Shown piece after piece: positions 32,219-45,647 of a stretch of DNA of 64,000 bases (the stretch's first letter is position 1; every line of letters begins with the position of its first letter). The notes beneath the pieces are model-generated. The model saw only the letters and a program-made list of their open reading frames with translations, searched no databases and was not told the DNA's origin. Location of the stretch: NCBI GenBank assembly GCA_022702705.1, contig CM040424.1, positions 142,729,165 through 142,793,164 on the forward strand, given 5' to 3'. Source of the stretch: Papilionanthe hookeriana x Papilionanthe teres (taxonomy: Eukaryota; Streptophyta; Magnoliopsida; Asparagales; Orchidaceae). A program made the position numbers and the translations under genes.

Positions 32219-33933
32219 CTATAGTTAATTACATCTTAAATGACGGGAATCATCTAAGAAAACTCTCGACAATGATCAGTGATTTTGCTCTCAAGAATTT
32301 CAAAGTTTAAGGTTTTCAAATAATTGGATTTTTGGAAATTTTCAATAGAGAATGAGTCAAAATTGGAACAAGTTACATTTGAGGATCCAAAGGAAGAGAA
32401 GTAGGAGAAGCTGAGGATCCAAGAAGAATCTTGGCAACTTCCCAAACTATCCTATTGTTTGGCTCGGTTTTAAGAAAATCCTAATATTATTTGATATTTC
32501 AATCTTGCCAATTTTAATTAATTTGGACTTATATTTATATGATAAAATCATACAAATAGCCTTGAAGATGTAAGGGTTTATGTCGTACCAAACGACTACC
32601 TCGGAGTCCTAAGACCGGTTAGGGCTTAATTTACATGACATGATCATGTAAATGTGTAACGAAGAGTTGAGGATTTATGTTGCACTAGGAAAACTACCTC
32701 GAAATCCTATGGCTTTGTTGTTTAAAACTAGGAAAGGTTTTGCTGAAGTAGACCCGAGTTTTGTTGATGACGATGGCCATGCTGCCCACCATGCTCCGAG
32801 CTACTTGTTGTTGCACAGGTTTAGTTTTAGAAGTCATAAATCAAGAGATGAGAGAAGCGTTTTGGTTTAGAAATCTTAAAATCCAAGTGTTTTTAATATT
32901 TTAATTAAAACAAATCTTAAAGTTGATCATAACATAAACGATTAAGATCCCACGGTTCTGTCATCCCGGCACCGTTATTTTCATTAAATTCACTTAGTCC
33001 AGATGAATTTTCTAAACTCAACTGAATGAGTTCCACACTTTCATTTAGACCGTGGGAAATCCCGTTAGCAACACGTGGGTTACATCATCCGAGGTATTCC
33101 CGATCATTCAACGAGACGTTTTAATTTTGTTGCAATTATAGTTTTGTTGTTTTGTTTTTTATTAAATTTTGAGTTGTTTTATATTTTGAAATGTTGTGGC
33201 GGTGAATTTTTTCTTGGAGTGATTTTTAACTTAGTTTTAGTTTCAGTTTTAGGGACTACCCTAAAGGTTTTGGTTTTCATGCAACAGTTGCTTATCATGC
33301 AAGAAAAGTAAAATTCATTTGCCATAAAGTAAATTGCAATAAAAATAAAAGCGTACCTGGAGGGTCTTCCCGTCATCCCAAGCTGCACTTAAAACACATG
33401 TTAAGGAATTTAAATATTTCAACAAGTACCTAGATAAAGCTAAGGGAAAGGTTTTGGTTGTCTATCAAAGTCCTAATCCTATAGCTAGTCATCTCCTATG
33501 ACGTCTAAGTTCTTGTATTTTGGTTTAAGGACGATTTTCTTCATCAAAGAACAATTTAGTTCAATTGTTCTTATAATCATCTTATCATATTGAGGAAGTG
33601 CTTAAGACGAGTCTTAAACATCTTTTCAATATTTCTAGGATTGTTCTAAAGTCCAAATGGATTTAATGAATCAGGTGAAGTAATCATCCGAGGTTTAATT
33701 AAGTTTTGTTCTTTTGCTCAGTGAACTAGGATGTTTGAATATCCTATGAGTGAAGTGCCACTTCACCTAATGCTCCATCTAGGAGTTATGATAACAAGAG
33801 CTTTTTAAGGGCAAATGATGTTTTAGTGATTTGTGATTTAATTTAATCTTTGATTAATGGATTTAAGTTTGGAATAGTGTTCAAGTTATTTTAGATCAGT
33901 TTCGAATTCTTTATGTCTTAAGTGATGTTATAT

Positions 33934-34330
33934 TTAATTCAATTTAATTTAATTTAATTTAATTTAATTTAATTTAATTTAATTTGGTTTACTTTAATTT
34001 AATTTGATTTAATTTAATTTTAATTTAATTTTGTTTAATTTAATTTTAATTTAATATTATTTTTAATTTAGTTTTGATTTTTATTTTAATTTAATTTTTG
34101 ATTTAATTTAATTTAACTTAATATGTTTTAATTTAATTTAATTTAATTTAATTTAATTTTAATTTTAATTTAATTTTATTTTATTTTAATTTTAATTTAA
34201 TATTTTATTTTATTTTTTTTATTTTTAATTTTTTTTGTGTTTTAAAGATGATTTAATTTAATTATTAAAGTATTAGTTTAATTGAAATTTTGATTTAATT
34301 TAGTTTGAATATTTTAATTTTAATTTAATT
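33934..34330. repeat. (TTTAA)n / (AATTT)n array in left LTR arm
   Basis: Long pentanucleotide-like run of taattt units with interruptions, mirrored as aaatta units at 41340-41700. The AT-only composition could favour strand opening and slippage. Confidence 0.85.
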
Positions 34331-36701
34331 TAATGATTAAGTCTTTTAGTATTCTAAGTCTTAAATTTAGATTATCATTTGGAATTAAATATTATTGAAG
34401 TGATTAATTTAGGGATTTTTAAATTGAAGAATAAATATCTTCTTAAATAATATTCTTATTTTAATAATTTCAATTTTTATTAATCTTCCAAATTCGATTA
34501 ATTGATTAATTAAGGTTTATTCTTAAAATTGATTGATGGGTTTCTACTCTTTAATTATTTAAATTTCAATCATCCAAATCAGATTAAGATCAACTATTTT
34601 ACTCTTTCATTTTATTAAGCCTAAAATTTTAATTAGAGGTTGAAAGTTTTAATTACCATTTTGCCCTTCAAGCTTAACAATTCCATAACTCACTAAATTG
34701 AGCTTAAATGAATTTGAAATTTTTATGTGGCGTCATTCACATGTCAATTAAGACATTAGAAGAGAAAATGTGATTTTTCTGTATTTAAGTTATTTATATA
34801 ATTATTTTTTGTGGAAAATAGAGATTTTCAAGGAAAATTTAATAAGATGACCAAGGAAAATTTTCTATCCTTAAGAAAATTATGGGGCACTTCTAATAAC
34901 CAGTGGACCATTTGGACTAATTTTGGTGATTTTTTTAATTTTATTTTATCTATTTTAATTATTTTTAGTTTTGGAGTATTAATTAATTTAAAAATAAAAT
35001 AAAGGTTGAAAAATGAATTTTATATTTTTCAAAAATCTTTCTGATATCAGAGAAACCAGAAACCAATTTTTATATTTTTTTTTATTTTTCTTTGATTTAT
35101 TAGAATTATTTTAGTGAAAAGGTTAAGAAAAATACATTTTAATATTAAAAAATTACATTAAACCTTCAAAATTCAATATCTTATCCTAGGGACTTAAGAA
35201 AAATATTTGGTTTGTTCCTAAGTGTTTAGAATTCAAAATATGACATTTTGGTGATTTTTAATATTTTTGTGATTTTTATTATTGTTTAATTATTGAAATT
35301 ATTAAAATATTGATAAAAATCAACTTTTTTAGAAAATTATAATTTTAATTTTCCTAAGTTCCTTTGATATCAGAGGAGCTCCAAAAACAATTTTGTGAAT
35401 TTTGAAAAGTATTTTGTGAGTTATAAATTTTTAAAGTTTGATTTCATTCATGGGGCTTAATTAACCCATTTGGTGGGGCTAACCAAGTCCAACTGATCTC
35501 AAATTTTTATGTGGTGTTCTCCTATCCCTAGAGGACAGTGGAGAATTGTTTTTTAATTTAATTTGATGAATGGTTAACCCTAATTAATTAAAGTTCACTT
35601 TTGGGTGTTTATTAGGGTTGTTCAAAGTGAATTAGCTCAAAAAATTATTTTTCCTAGGTCCCTTTGGTCATAAGAAACATCACCAAATTTTCCTAGAATT
35701 TATTTCTCAACATGCTAATTATTGGAATTAAAATACTCAAAACAGTAACATGAACTTGAAAAATCAATAACTTCTCATAGGGATGGCCTCGGACCTTGGA
35801 AAATTCAGGGAATGTTCCCAAGTTCAGAGGCTTCAAAAGCCCTATGGTCTCATGTCATGTTGAATTTCCTATATGCATGGAGAATTGAAATAGTGTAGAG
35901 AGTAAATAAATTATTAAAAATAAAATACTTAATGAAATTATTTGATTTCTTTTCCACATTATTCTCCTCTGTTCACTGAGCAAGAGGGTATTTTTTTTTT
36001 ATTTTTATGATTTTTCTACACGAAGTTATGGATTTTCAAAGTTCTGGTAATTAAATAAATAAGAAAAATCCTAATTTCCTACTTATCCACACGGGGCTGA
36101 CTCAACCTCGGCGTCTCTAAAAGGCCACGCGGCGTGTTTTGATTTGACGCAGCCATCCGACTCAACGCTCCAGGGCCCCGCGGTTCATGTCCCATTACTC
36201 TGTCCGGTGAGATCCTGGTCGTCCACTCGATACACGTGCGATCCAACAGTTCCCAGTCATCGTCTACGATTGGTGTGAACCCGTGACCGTCAACCTTCTA
36301 ACCCTAATTTCTCACTTGATTCTCAACGGATTTTTGAGTTCTTATGCTCTATGGATTTGGATTAAAGAGACGAACATACCCATAAGGTAAACATGTATTG
36401 AAATTGATCCAAACTAAATTGAGAATCTCTGGAAGCTCAGGAGGAAGAGTGAGTCCATACCTTTGCTCAGAGAAGTGAAGCTTCGATCTAAGAGTTGTGT
36501 CACATTTGATTGGGTCCAAGCAAGCTCCAGATGAAGTCCTTTGGCCTGGTGAATTGTCTAGATATGATTTCGACCAAGCCCGATCACAAAGCTTGGAGTC
36601 TGGAAGCAATGGGCGGCTCCGGTGAGGGGGCTTTTAGGGGGAAACCTCTTCTCTTGGTCTGGTGAAGGTGTAGGACCAATCAATTTGGGGATTGACTCAC
36701 T

Positions 36702-38966
36702 GTGAAGAAGTGTCCTGGTTTTTATGCTGAAATTTGAACTCAAAATTGAGCTCAGCTTGAGGGAATTAGGGATGGAATCCAGTGGGAATCAAATGCTCAC
36801 TGTGTGGAGAGTGGTCTGGAATGATTTTGGCAGAGTTTCCTTAAGGTTTGTTTCAGCACCTCTCATGGCCGAGAGGAGGTGGTGTTAAAATAGGAGGGGT
36901 GGAGGGCCTCCCAGAGGGTTTTAGGCTTGGGATCAGCTACTCCATGCAAGAGAAGAACATCCATGGTGTTCAATTGGGCTGGGACAACTCGGCGATGGCG
37001 GAGTCGAAAAGTTTGGCTCCTCCCAAGGTCTCGGCCATGGATTTTTCCGGCGATCCAGGCGGCTGGCCGGCAAGCATGGGTCACCCTCAGGTCCAGGTGG
37101 GTCAGGGCTCGAGGTTTGTGCAGGCAGTTGAGCTTTGCCATGTGTAAAGAGGATGGCTTGGAATGGAATGGGGAAGAGTGTATTTTGGGCTTGGTTTGGT
37201 CAATCCATGGAAATAGGCTTGGTGCACCTCCCCAAGACCTGATTTTGAGCTGAGGGAATCATTTAGGTCAGCTTAGAAGGGGTGGTGAAGTCTCCATCCA
37301 TGGTGAGGTGGCTAAGCATGGTTTAGTGTGTGACATGGTTATGGTTAAAAAGGCTTAATGAAGGATTAGGAAAGGGGGCCCTCCTTTTGCCATTAATGGC
37401 TTGGTCACATGTCAAACCTTCCATGGCTTCATATGTCTTGTAAATGGCTTGCTCATGGCTCCAAGTGGCTTAGGACAAGGCTTGGTCATTTATATGAAAA
37501 AGGGTTTTAGCAATTTTGGTAATTTAGGGGTGATTTGATGGGATTTGGCATATGGCTTGATTTGGAATTATTTTATCATGGATTTAGAACTTAGGAGATG
37601 GTTTTATCTAATGGATGATGATAGATGATTGTCATGTGGGCTTTGAGATGAATTTTGGGCCTTTTGAAATCATTTTTGATGGGCTTTTAGGAAGGCTTAA
37701 GGGGATGAGCCTTTAGGTTTAAGAATGAATTCATGGATGGGAATTTTGTAGAAGTTTGGGCCAAATAATTGTTGGGTTTGGTTTAGGGATATGTCATGAG
37801 TGATTTGAAATGAATTTGAGGTGGTTTGGGTTTTAATTGGGTTGAATTTGGGTTGATTTGGTTTGGTTTGGGCTAAGTTTGGGTCATGGGTCCAAATTGG
37901 GCCTTAAGCTCAAAAGTGAAATTGGACCCAAATGTCAATCAAATTGGACTTGGATTTGGTCTAGAATGATATTGTGGATATTGAATTGAAATTTAGAATT
38001 GAATTGGACCAAAATTGGGGTCAATTGGGTAGGTTTGGTTTGACATTGGGTTCACTTGGGTTAAGAATGGGCTAAATTGGGGGTTTTGGTAAAAGTGGGG
38101 TAAATTGACAAAAATGGACCATGTTGTAGTTGGACAAAATGAAATTGGGAATATTTGGGATTTTTTGAAATTTTCTGGGAATTTTCTGAATTTTTGGATT
38201 TTTGGGTCAAGAGGGTATTTTGGGTATTTGGAGGGTATTGGGGGGTACTTTTGGAATTTTTTGTATTTTTTGCTATGGATGATCAATTTGAGTGGAGGGA
38301 AATGTTTAGGAATGGTTTTGGGGAATTTTGGGTAATTTAGGTGATTTTGCAAATTTTGGGTAGTTCCAAGGGCATTTGGTAGGTTTAGTGGGTCGGGCTC
38401 CGGGTCAAAAAATTGAAAATTTTGAAAAAAAGAAGATTGATCAAATATGAGTGAAATGGAAGCACTTTGGTTGAGCCATGAAGTCATATTAAGCCTATAT
38501 GAGCCATGAGAGGACTCATTTGAGGCATTCACTATGTTGTTCCTAACCCTCTTAACCAAGGGCCTGGGGATTAAGGTCCATCCATATGAATTACCTACAT
38601 GAGTCAAGGAGTCAAGTTGGGTATGGGTGTGGTTTTAGGATTTGGATTGTGTGTTTGAGAGTGTAGAGTGTGAGTATAGTGAGTGTGTAAGTCAACCCTC
38701 ACCAAACCAAGTCACCCAGGGTGGTCCTCAGGCCAAAGAGTCCTATAGGGAACTCATCCTTTAAACCTTCACATTTGATTTCAACCCTTTAGGTGATTAG
38801 GGGTCTACAATCAAGCTTGTGGGGTTTGTAGGGAGGCAAGAAGTGGTTCAAATTTCTAAGGGATGGGTCCCAATTTTAGTCCTCTAGGATGGTCAAAGGA
38901 AAAGCCTAAGGCTAGATCCTAAGTGCTAAAGAGAGAAGAGAAGACCTCATCAAAAATGAGGTCAAC
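36702..38966. other. Non-mirrored centre of the LTR inverted repeat
   Basis: About 2.26 kb between the arms. 36850-37250 is richer in G and C, with open frames on both strands (up to 108 codons) that match nothing I know. 37500-38400 is rich in tttggg and ggtttggg phrases. The candidate LTR start at 38809 falls inside. Probably U3 sequence of the left LTR that the right copy has lost or replaced. Confidence 0.5.
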
Positions 38967-41339
38967 ATGAGCCAATCTCCAAATTGATTGGTCCTACACC
39001 TTCACCAGACTAAGAGGAGAAGTTCCCCAGTGAAAGCCCCCTCTCCAGGCCACCCAGTTGCTCTAGCCTCTAAGCTTTGTGATCGGCTGTGGTCACTTTT
39101 GTACCTAGGCAATTCACCAGGCCAAGGGACTTCATCTGGAGCTTGCTTGGACCCAATCGAACGTGACACAACTCTCAGAACGAAGCTTCACTTCTCTGAG
39201 CAAAGTTATGAACTCTCTCTTCCTCCCGAGCTCCTGGAGATTCTCCTTTTGATATGAATCGATTTCAATGCATGTTTATCATATGGATGTGTTCATCTCT
39301 TCAAGACGAATCCATAGAGCATAAGAACATGAAAATACATTGAGAATTGAGTGAGATCTTAGGGTTTTAGTGTAGACGGTCACGGGTTCACACCAGTCGT
39401 AGACGATGACTGGGAGCCGTTGGATAGCGCGTGTATCGAGCGGACGGCTCAGATGGTGTCGGACCAGGAGATAGTACGAGAACCGCGAGCCCCGTGGCAG
39501 CTGACTCAGATGGCGGCGCCGAACCAGGAGACGCCGCGTGGCCTTTCGGATCTGCTAAGGTTGACGCGGCGCCGCGTGGTTAAGTAGGAAATTAGGGTGT
39601 TTTCTTATTTATTAAATATCCAGAACTTCAAAAATTCATAACTTTGTGTAGAAAAATCCTAAAAATAAAATAAAAATATCCTCTTGCTTAGTGAACAGAG
39701 GAGAATAATGTGGGAAGGAAATCAATTAATTTCATTTAGTATTTTATCTTTAATGATTTAATTACTCTCTACACTATTTCAATTCTCCATTCACATAGAC
39801 AATTCACCATGGCATGAGACCATAGGGCTTTTAAAGCCTCTGAACTTGGGAACATTTCCTGAATTTTCGAAGGTCAGAGGCCATCTCTATGAGAAGTTAT
39901 TGATTTTTCAATTGCATGTTACTCGTTTTCGAGTATTTTAATTCCAGTAAATAGCATGTTGAGAAATAAATTCTAGGAAAATTTGGTGATGTTTCTTATG
40001 ACCAGAGGAACCTAGGAAAAATAAGTTTTGAGTTAATTCACTTGGAATAACTCTAATTGGTCTAAATACCCAAAATTGAATTTTAATTAATTAGGGTTAA
40101 TTACACATCAAATTAACTTAAAAACAATTCTCCACTGATCTTTGGGATTAGAGGAACATCTCATAAAAATTTAAAATCAATTGAACTTCGATTAACCTCA
40201 CCAAACGGGTCGATTAAGCCTCTTAAGCAAAATGGGTGAAATTAAACTTTAAAAATTCATAACTCACAAAATACTTTTCAAAAATTCACAAAAATGATTT
40301 TGGACCTTCTCTGATATCATAGGAACTTAGAAAAATTAAAATTGTAATTTTCTAAAAAAGTTGATTTTTATCATTATTTTAATATTTTTAATAATTAAAA
40401 AATAATAAAAATCATAAAAATGTTAAAAATCACCAAAATGTCACATTTTGAATTTTAATTACTTAGGAACAAACCAAATATTTTTCTTATGTCCCTAGGA
40501 TAAGATATTGAATTTTAAACGCTTGATATAATTTTTAATATTAAAAAATGTATTTTCCAACCTCTTAATTAAAATAATTCTAATAAATTAAAGAAAAATC
40601 ACAAAAATATAAAATTTGTTTCTCTGGACTTCTTGAGGTTAGAGAGATTTAAGAAAAATATAAAATCCTTTTTTTAAATTTAATTTTATTTTAAAATTAA
40701 TTAATAATCCAAAACTCAAAATAATTCTAATAAATAAAATATAATTCAAAAAAATCACCAAAATTGGTCCAAATGGTCCTCTAGTCATTAGGAACTTCCC
40801 ATAATTTTCTCAAGGACAGAAGTATTTCCTTGGTCATGTTGTTGAATTTTCCTTGTAAAACCCTTATTTTCCATTAAAAATAATTATATAAATAAATTAA
40901 ATACAGAAAAAATCACATTTTCTCCTCTAATGTCTTAATTGACATGTGAGTGAGGTTACATAAAAATTTCAAGTTCATTTGAGCTTAATTTAGTGAGTTA
41001 TAGAATTATTAAGCTTGAAGGACAAAAATGGTAGTTAAAAAAATTCCAACCCTTAATTAAAATTTTAGGATTAATAAAAAAGGGGAGGTTAAAATATTTG
41101 ATTTTTAAACTGATTTTGGATGATTGAAACTTAAATGATTGAGGGTAGAAACCTACTAACCATTTCAAATATAATTAAAATAAAACTTTAATTAATTAAT
41201 TAATTGAAATTTTGGAAGAATAATAGAAATTGAAATTATTAAAGTAGGGATATTATTAAGAGGATATTTATTATTTAATTTAAAAATCCCTAAATAAATC
41301 ACTTCAATAATACTTAATTCTTAATTTAAAAAATTAATT

Positions 41340-41700
41340 AAAATAATAATCCAAATTTAAATTAAACTAAAATTAAATTAAATTAAAATTAAAATTAAAT
41401 TAAAACTAAATTAAATTAAAATTAAATTAAATTAAATTAAATTACAATTAAATTAAATTTAATTAAATTAAAATTAAATTAAAATTAAATTAAATTAAAT
41501 TAAATTAAAATTAAATTAAATTAATTGAAATTAAATTAAATTAAATTAAAATCAAATTAAATTAAATTAAATTAAATTAAATTAAAATAAAATTAAATCA
41601 AATCAAGTTAAATTAAATTAAATTAAAATTAAATCAAATTAAATTAAATTAAATTAAATTAAATTAAAAAATTAAATTAAATTGAATTAAATTAAATCAA
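41340..41700. repeat. (AAATT)n array in right LTR arm
   Basis: Runs of ttaaattaaa with interruptions, the mirror of 33934-34330. The two arrays differ in length and interruptions, as expected from independent slippage. Confidence 0.85.
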
Positions 41701-43489
41701 AATCACTTATCAACAAACCTAAATTAAATCATTAAGAATTAAATCTAAAATAACTTGAACACTATTCCAAACTTAAACTATTTTTTTATAATTAAGTCAA
41801 AATTAAAATTAAATCATTAAGTTTAAATCATTAAAATATTTAATAAGTTGATTTGCCCTTTTAAAGCTCTGACTATTATAACTCTTAAATGAGGTATCAA
41901 GTGAAGTGTTACTTCACTTATAGGATATTCAAATGTCCTAGTTCACTGTGCAAGAGAACAAAACTTAAACCCCTGGATAATTAATTCACTTGTTTAACTA
42001 AATTCTCTTGGGCTTAAAACAATCTTAGAAGTATTGAAAAGATGTTTAAGACTCGTCTTAAGCACTTCCTCAATATGATAGAATGTTTATAAGAACAATT
42101 GAATTTAGTTATTTCTTTGATGAAGAAAATCGTCCCTAAACCAAAACACAAGAACCTAGACGTCATATGAGATGACTAGTTATAAGATTAGGACTTTGGT
42201 AGAAAACCAAAACCACTTCCTTAGCTTTACCTAGATACTTTTTGAAATATTTAAATACCTTAACATGTGTTTTAAGTGCAGCTTGGGATGACGGGAAGAC
42301 CCTCCAGGTACGCTTTTATTTTATTGCAATTTACTTTATTGCAATTTACTTACATGCACTGTATTTTACTTTTCTTGCATGATAAACAATCTGTTGCATG
42401 AAAACCAAAACCTTTAGGATAGTCCCCGAACTGAAACCAAAACTAAATTAAAAGTCATTACAAGATAAAAATCACCGCCACAACATTTCAAAATATAAAA
42501 CAACTCAAAATTTAATCACAAACAGAACAACAAAACTACAACTTTAACTAAATTAAAATGTCTCGTTGAATGATCGGGAATACCTAGGATGATGTAACCC
42601 ACGTGTTGCTAACGGGATTTCCCACGGTCTAAATGAAAGTGTGGAACTCATTCAGTTGAGTTTAGCAAATCCATCTGGATTAAGTGAATTCGATGAAAAT
42701 AACGGTGCCTGGATGACGGAACCGTGGGATCTTAATCGGTTTTGTTTAAACAACTTTAAGATTTGTTTTAATTAAGATATTAAAAACACTTTGATTTTAA
42801 GGTTTTCTCTAAAACAAAACACTTCTCTCATCTCTTGATTTATGTCTTCTAAAACTAAACCTCTGCAACAACAAGGAGCTCGGAGCATGGTGGGCAGCTT
42901 GGCCATCGTCATCAGCAAAACTCGGATCTACCTCAGCAAAAATTTCTTAGAATTAAATAACCAAGCCATAGGACTTCGAGGTAGTTTGCCTAGTGCAACA
43001 TAAATCCTCAACTCTTCGTTAGGCATTTGCATGATCATATCATGTAAATTAAGCCCTAACCGGTCTTAGGACTCCGAGGTGATCGTTCGGTACGACATAA
43101 ACCCTCACATCTTCGAGGCTATTTGTATGATTGTGTCATACGAATATAAGTCCTGATTAATTAAAACAGGCAAGATGAAACGTTAAATGAATCCCCAAAT
43201 TGAAGCCAAACAATAGGATAGTCTGAGAAGTTGCCAAGATTCTTCTTGTATCCTGAACTTCTCCTACTTTTCTTCCTTTGAACTCCTGAAATAAATTGTT
43301 CGAAATTTGATCCATTCCCTTTTGAATTTCCAAAATTCAATCCTTTGAAAACCTTAAACTTTGAAATTCTTGAGAGCAAAACCACTTATCATTATCGAGA
43401 GTTTTCTTAAGTGATTCCCGTCATTTAAGATGTAATTAACTATAGGGGCTTGCCCTTATAGGGAACTTTAAGAACCCAGATAATATAAA

Positions 43490-43519
43490 CCCTGCTTAAT
43501 TAATTTATATTAAGCAGGG
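43490..43519. other. Potential hairpin in the LTR (right arm)
   Basis: ccctgcttaat (43490-43500) and attaagcaggg (43509-43519) pair perfectly. It is the counterpart of 32145-32174 with a different loop sequence, so the stem is conserved while the loop is not. Confidence 0.65.
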
Positions 43520-43860
43520 GAACTTGTCGGCTTATAAAATTGGTTCGCAGATCAAACGGATGTCACAAATCTTATAGTTTATTTAATCGAGCCCCATCCT
43601 CAAGCAGTGTGTCTATTCTTCGGGATAGAAACACGGTTTGTGATGCGGTGCTCGTTTATATAAACTATTTGGGATGTGAGACCGGTTTGATTTCATATCT
43701 TAAAATTTTCAAACTTAAAATCATTTTCAAATCAAATACTACTTTATAAATTATATATATTTAAATTAAATTTAAAACCTAAAATTCACCGACAATTTCT
43801 GTAGGCGACCCCTTTTCTAAAGTACAACACATAACCTAAAATATGCCGACAAACACACAC

Positions 43861-44218
43861 ACCATTTTTGTCCAAAAATAGTTACTTATTAGTTAGAAAC
43901 AAAATCCCAAGAGTTTCCATAGGCATCCCTTCAAAAAGTTGCCAAAACTCTTCAAGTTTGAAGTCCACCGACATAGGGCACCGGCGGCGCTCTATCGTCA
44001 AAATATTGTCGAGTTCTTTGGAAAATGGCGTCGGCGGCGCCAGAAGCTGTTTTCCTCCTTTTTGCTCCGAATTCATTCATTTTTGCTTCTTTTCGCTCCA
44101 ATCACCTAAAATCATCATACCTACAACAAATCATGAAAAATACATTTCTTTAAAGTGTAATATTACCAAAAATTGGTAAAATTATATAGCAAAAATAGTA
44201 TATATTTTTGGTGCATCA
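43861..44218 (-). mobile_element. Athila-type LTR fragment (minus), first ~358 bp
   Basis: On the minus strand it starts tgatgcacc at 44218 and runs through acactttaaagaaatg, ggagcaaaaaggag and a cgccgccgacgcc block, then tttgaagggatgcct, the order seen in the LTRs at 27827 and 56629. It stops where the Ogre/Tat LTR ends (43851), so it was probably cut by that insertion. It is closer to those two LTRs than to the LTR of element A. Confidence 0.7.
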
Positions 44219-44399
44219 GCAGACTAGCTACAAAGGTTTTATTGCTTTACGAGCACCAACAAACTCATAAAAGTAGTGCAACTGCGCAACCTAAGTGACC
44301 AAAAGGAGCCAAGTACCCTAGGAAGGTAGGTCACAAGATCTAATTCCACTTATAGGAGGATGAGGAGGAATGCGCACAGGACTAACATCTAGCCCTCAC

Positions 44400-44665
44400 A
44401 GGGGATTCAGAGGCCAAAGAAGCATGACTCGGAAAAGTGGTTTAGAGGCCGTAGAGACATGGCCATGCTCGGTAGGTTCAGAGGCCATGGAGGGATGACT
44501 TATGAATGTGTTCAGAGGCCATAGAGGCATGGCCTAACATTGTGGTTCAAGGGCCATAGAGGTATAACCACAATGACAGGTCTAGAGGTCATAGAGGCGT
44601 AACCTAGGGGTGAGTTTAGAGGTCATAGAGGCATGACTCAACCTGGTGGTCAGAAGCAGCAGGAC
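44400..44665. repeat. Tandem minisatellite, about 36-40 bp units (block 1)
   Basis: Seven or so units built on ttcagaggccatagaggcat followed by variable linkers. Starts fall near 44405, 44439, 44478 and 44510 and continue to about 44640. Same unit family as 45648-45990. Confidence 0.8.
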
Positions 44666-44711
44666 ATGACCACACAACGCCAAGGGGTTAGACCCTCGAA
44701 TGCCTATGCAT

Positions 44712-45630
44712 CATCAATGAGGACTGTAGTACTACATTTCGCTCTTGTATAGAAGGCAGATTAGCTATGAAGCTGCCTGTCACTTTAATGAGGAATGCCA
44801 TGAGGACTTATATCGCTCACTAAGCGGTAACAAGTTGACTAGATCAAGAAAGAGTGCCATAAAATTTGCTTCTGAAAACAATTCAGCATTGATCAGTTAG
44901 GAAGGAGAGTTAAGAAACTCTGATCTCCCTTATGAATTGATCGACGTGTGTACCTTGATACCCGCTCTTCATCAACAAGGACTACCGTTGGGCTTACATT
45001 GTTCATGAGAATAAGGAAGGTTGGCTAGAAAGCCTCCTATCACTATAATGAGGAATGTCGTGGGGCCTCACACCACTAATTGAGTTTTAATAGATTAACC
45101 AGATTGAGAGGAGAATGCCAGTAGACTTTCGTTCTCCTCTGAATACTAGTCCGCATTGATCAGTTAGTAAGGAGAGCCATGAGAATCCTCCTAGGAACTG
45201 ATTAAGTTACGTACCTCAACACCCACACTTCATCAATGAGGACTACCGTCAGGCCTTACATCACTCATGAGAGAAAGGAAGGTTAGCTAGAAATTCACCT
45301 GTTCATCAATGAGGACTACCGTCAGGCCTTACATCACTCATGAGAGAAAGGAAGGTTGGCTAGAAATTCACCTGTCACTTTAATGAGGAATGTAGTGGGA
45401 CCTCACATCGCTCACTAAGCAGTAACAGATTGAATAGCTTGAGAGAGAAATGCTAGTGAACTTCGCTACACCTCTGAGTACTAGTACGTATTGATCATTA
45501 AGGAAGAAGAGTCAAGAGACTTCAATCCATTCTACAAACTGGTTAAGGTGCGTACCTCAACCTCTTCACTACCTCCATGATGAATACTAAGAGTTTCACA
45601 TCATTACTCAAGAGGTAGCGAAGGTTGGCT
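44712..45630. repeat. Tandem array with about 260 bp units
   Basis: Unit starts (catcaatgaggact or close variants) at 44712, 44970 and 45231, then after a 72 bp local duplication at 45303, and a diverged start near 45576. Each unit contains cactttaatgaggaatg, ctcactaagcggtaac, gcattgatcagttag and gtacctcaacacc in the same order. Units differ by scattered substitutions. No coding frame. Confidence 0.85.
45229..45372. repeat. Near-perfect 72 bp tandem duplication
   Basis: 45229-45300 and 45301-45372 differ at about one base (ggttagc versus ggttggc). This recent duplication sits inside the older 260 bp array. Confidence 0.9.
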
Positions 45631-45647
45631 AGGGAGTCGAGCGATAA

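Larger units (their letters stand above)
31805..38809 (-). mobile_element. Ogre/Tat very long LTR (minus orientation)
   Basis: The 3' end (tatgccgaca) is fixed by the primer site. Going right, 31805-36701 is mirrored by the opposite-strand copy at 38967-43851. The 5' end is uncertain: the sequence continues non-mirrored to 38809, where the minus strand reads tgtagacccctaatc, a plausible LTR start, giving about 7.0 kb. A shorter LTR ending near 36.7 kb is the alternative. No coding capacity recognised. It includes AATTT-type arrays, hairpins and a TTTGGG-rich part at 37800-38350. Confidence 0.65.
38967..43851 (+). mobile_element. Second Ogre/Tat LTR copy, plus orientation (right arm)
   Basis: Reverse complement of 31805-36701 throughout, ending at the same LTR terminus atatgccgaca at 43851. 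By eye about nine of ten bases agree over the first several hundred bases, with small indels. No primer site follows: the next bases are aacacacacacc and then an Athila-type LTR. So this is a 3' LTR, a solo LTR or a 5'-truncated LTR, not the 5' LTR of a neighbouring element. It shares the AT array and both hairpins with the left arm. Confidence 0.75.

Noticed and set aside
36848..37253. Overlapping ORFs in the GC-richer part of the LTR centre
   Set aside because: Open in several frames on both strands, as expected from composition; no family recognised.
37993..38607. 204-codon Pro/Asn/Phe-rich minus-strand ORF
   Set aside because: Low complexity from tttggg repeats in the LTR; no domain.
43861..44218. 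3' LTR partner of Athila element A
   Set aside because: Position and strand would fit a 12.5 kb element, but the LTR start is more like those at 27827 and 56629 than that of A, and no purine tract precedes it.
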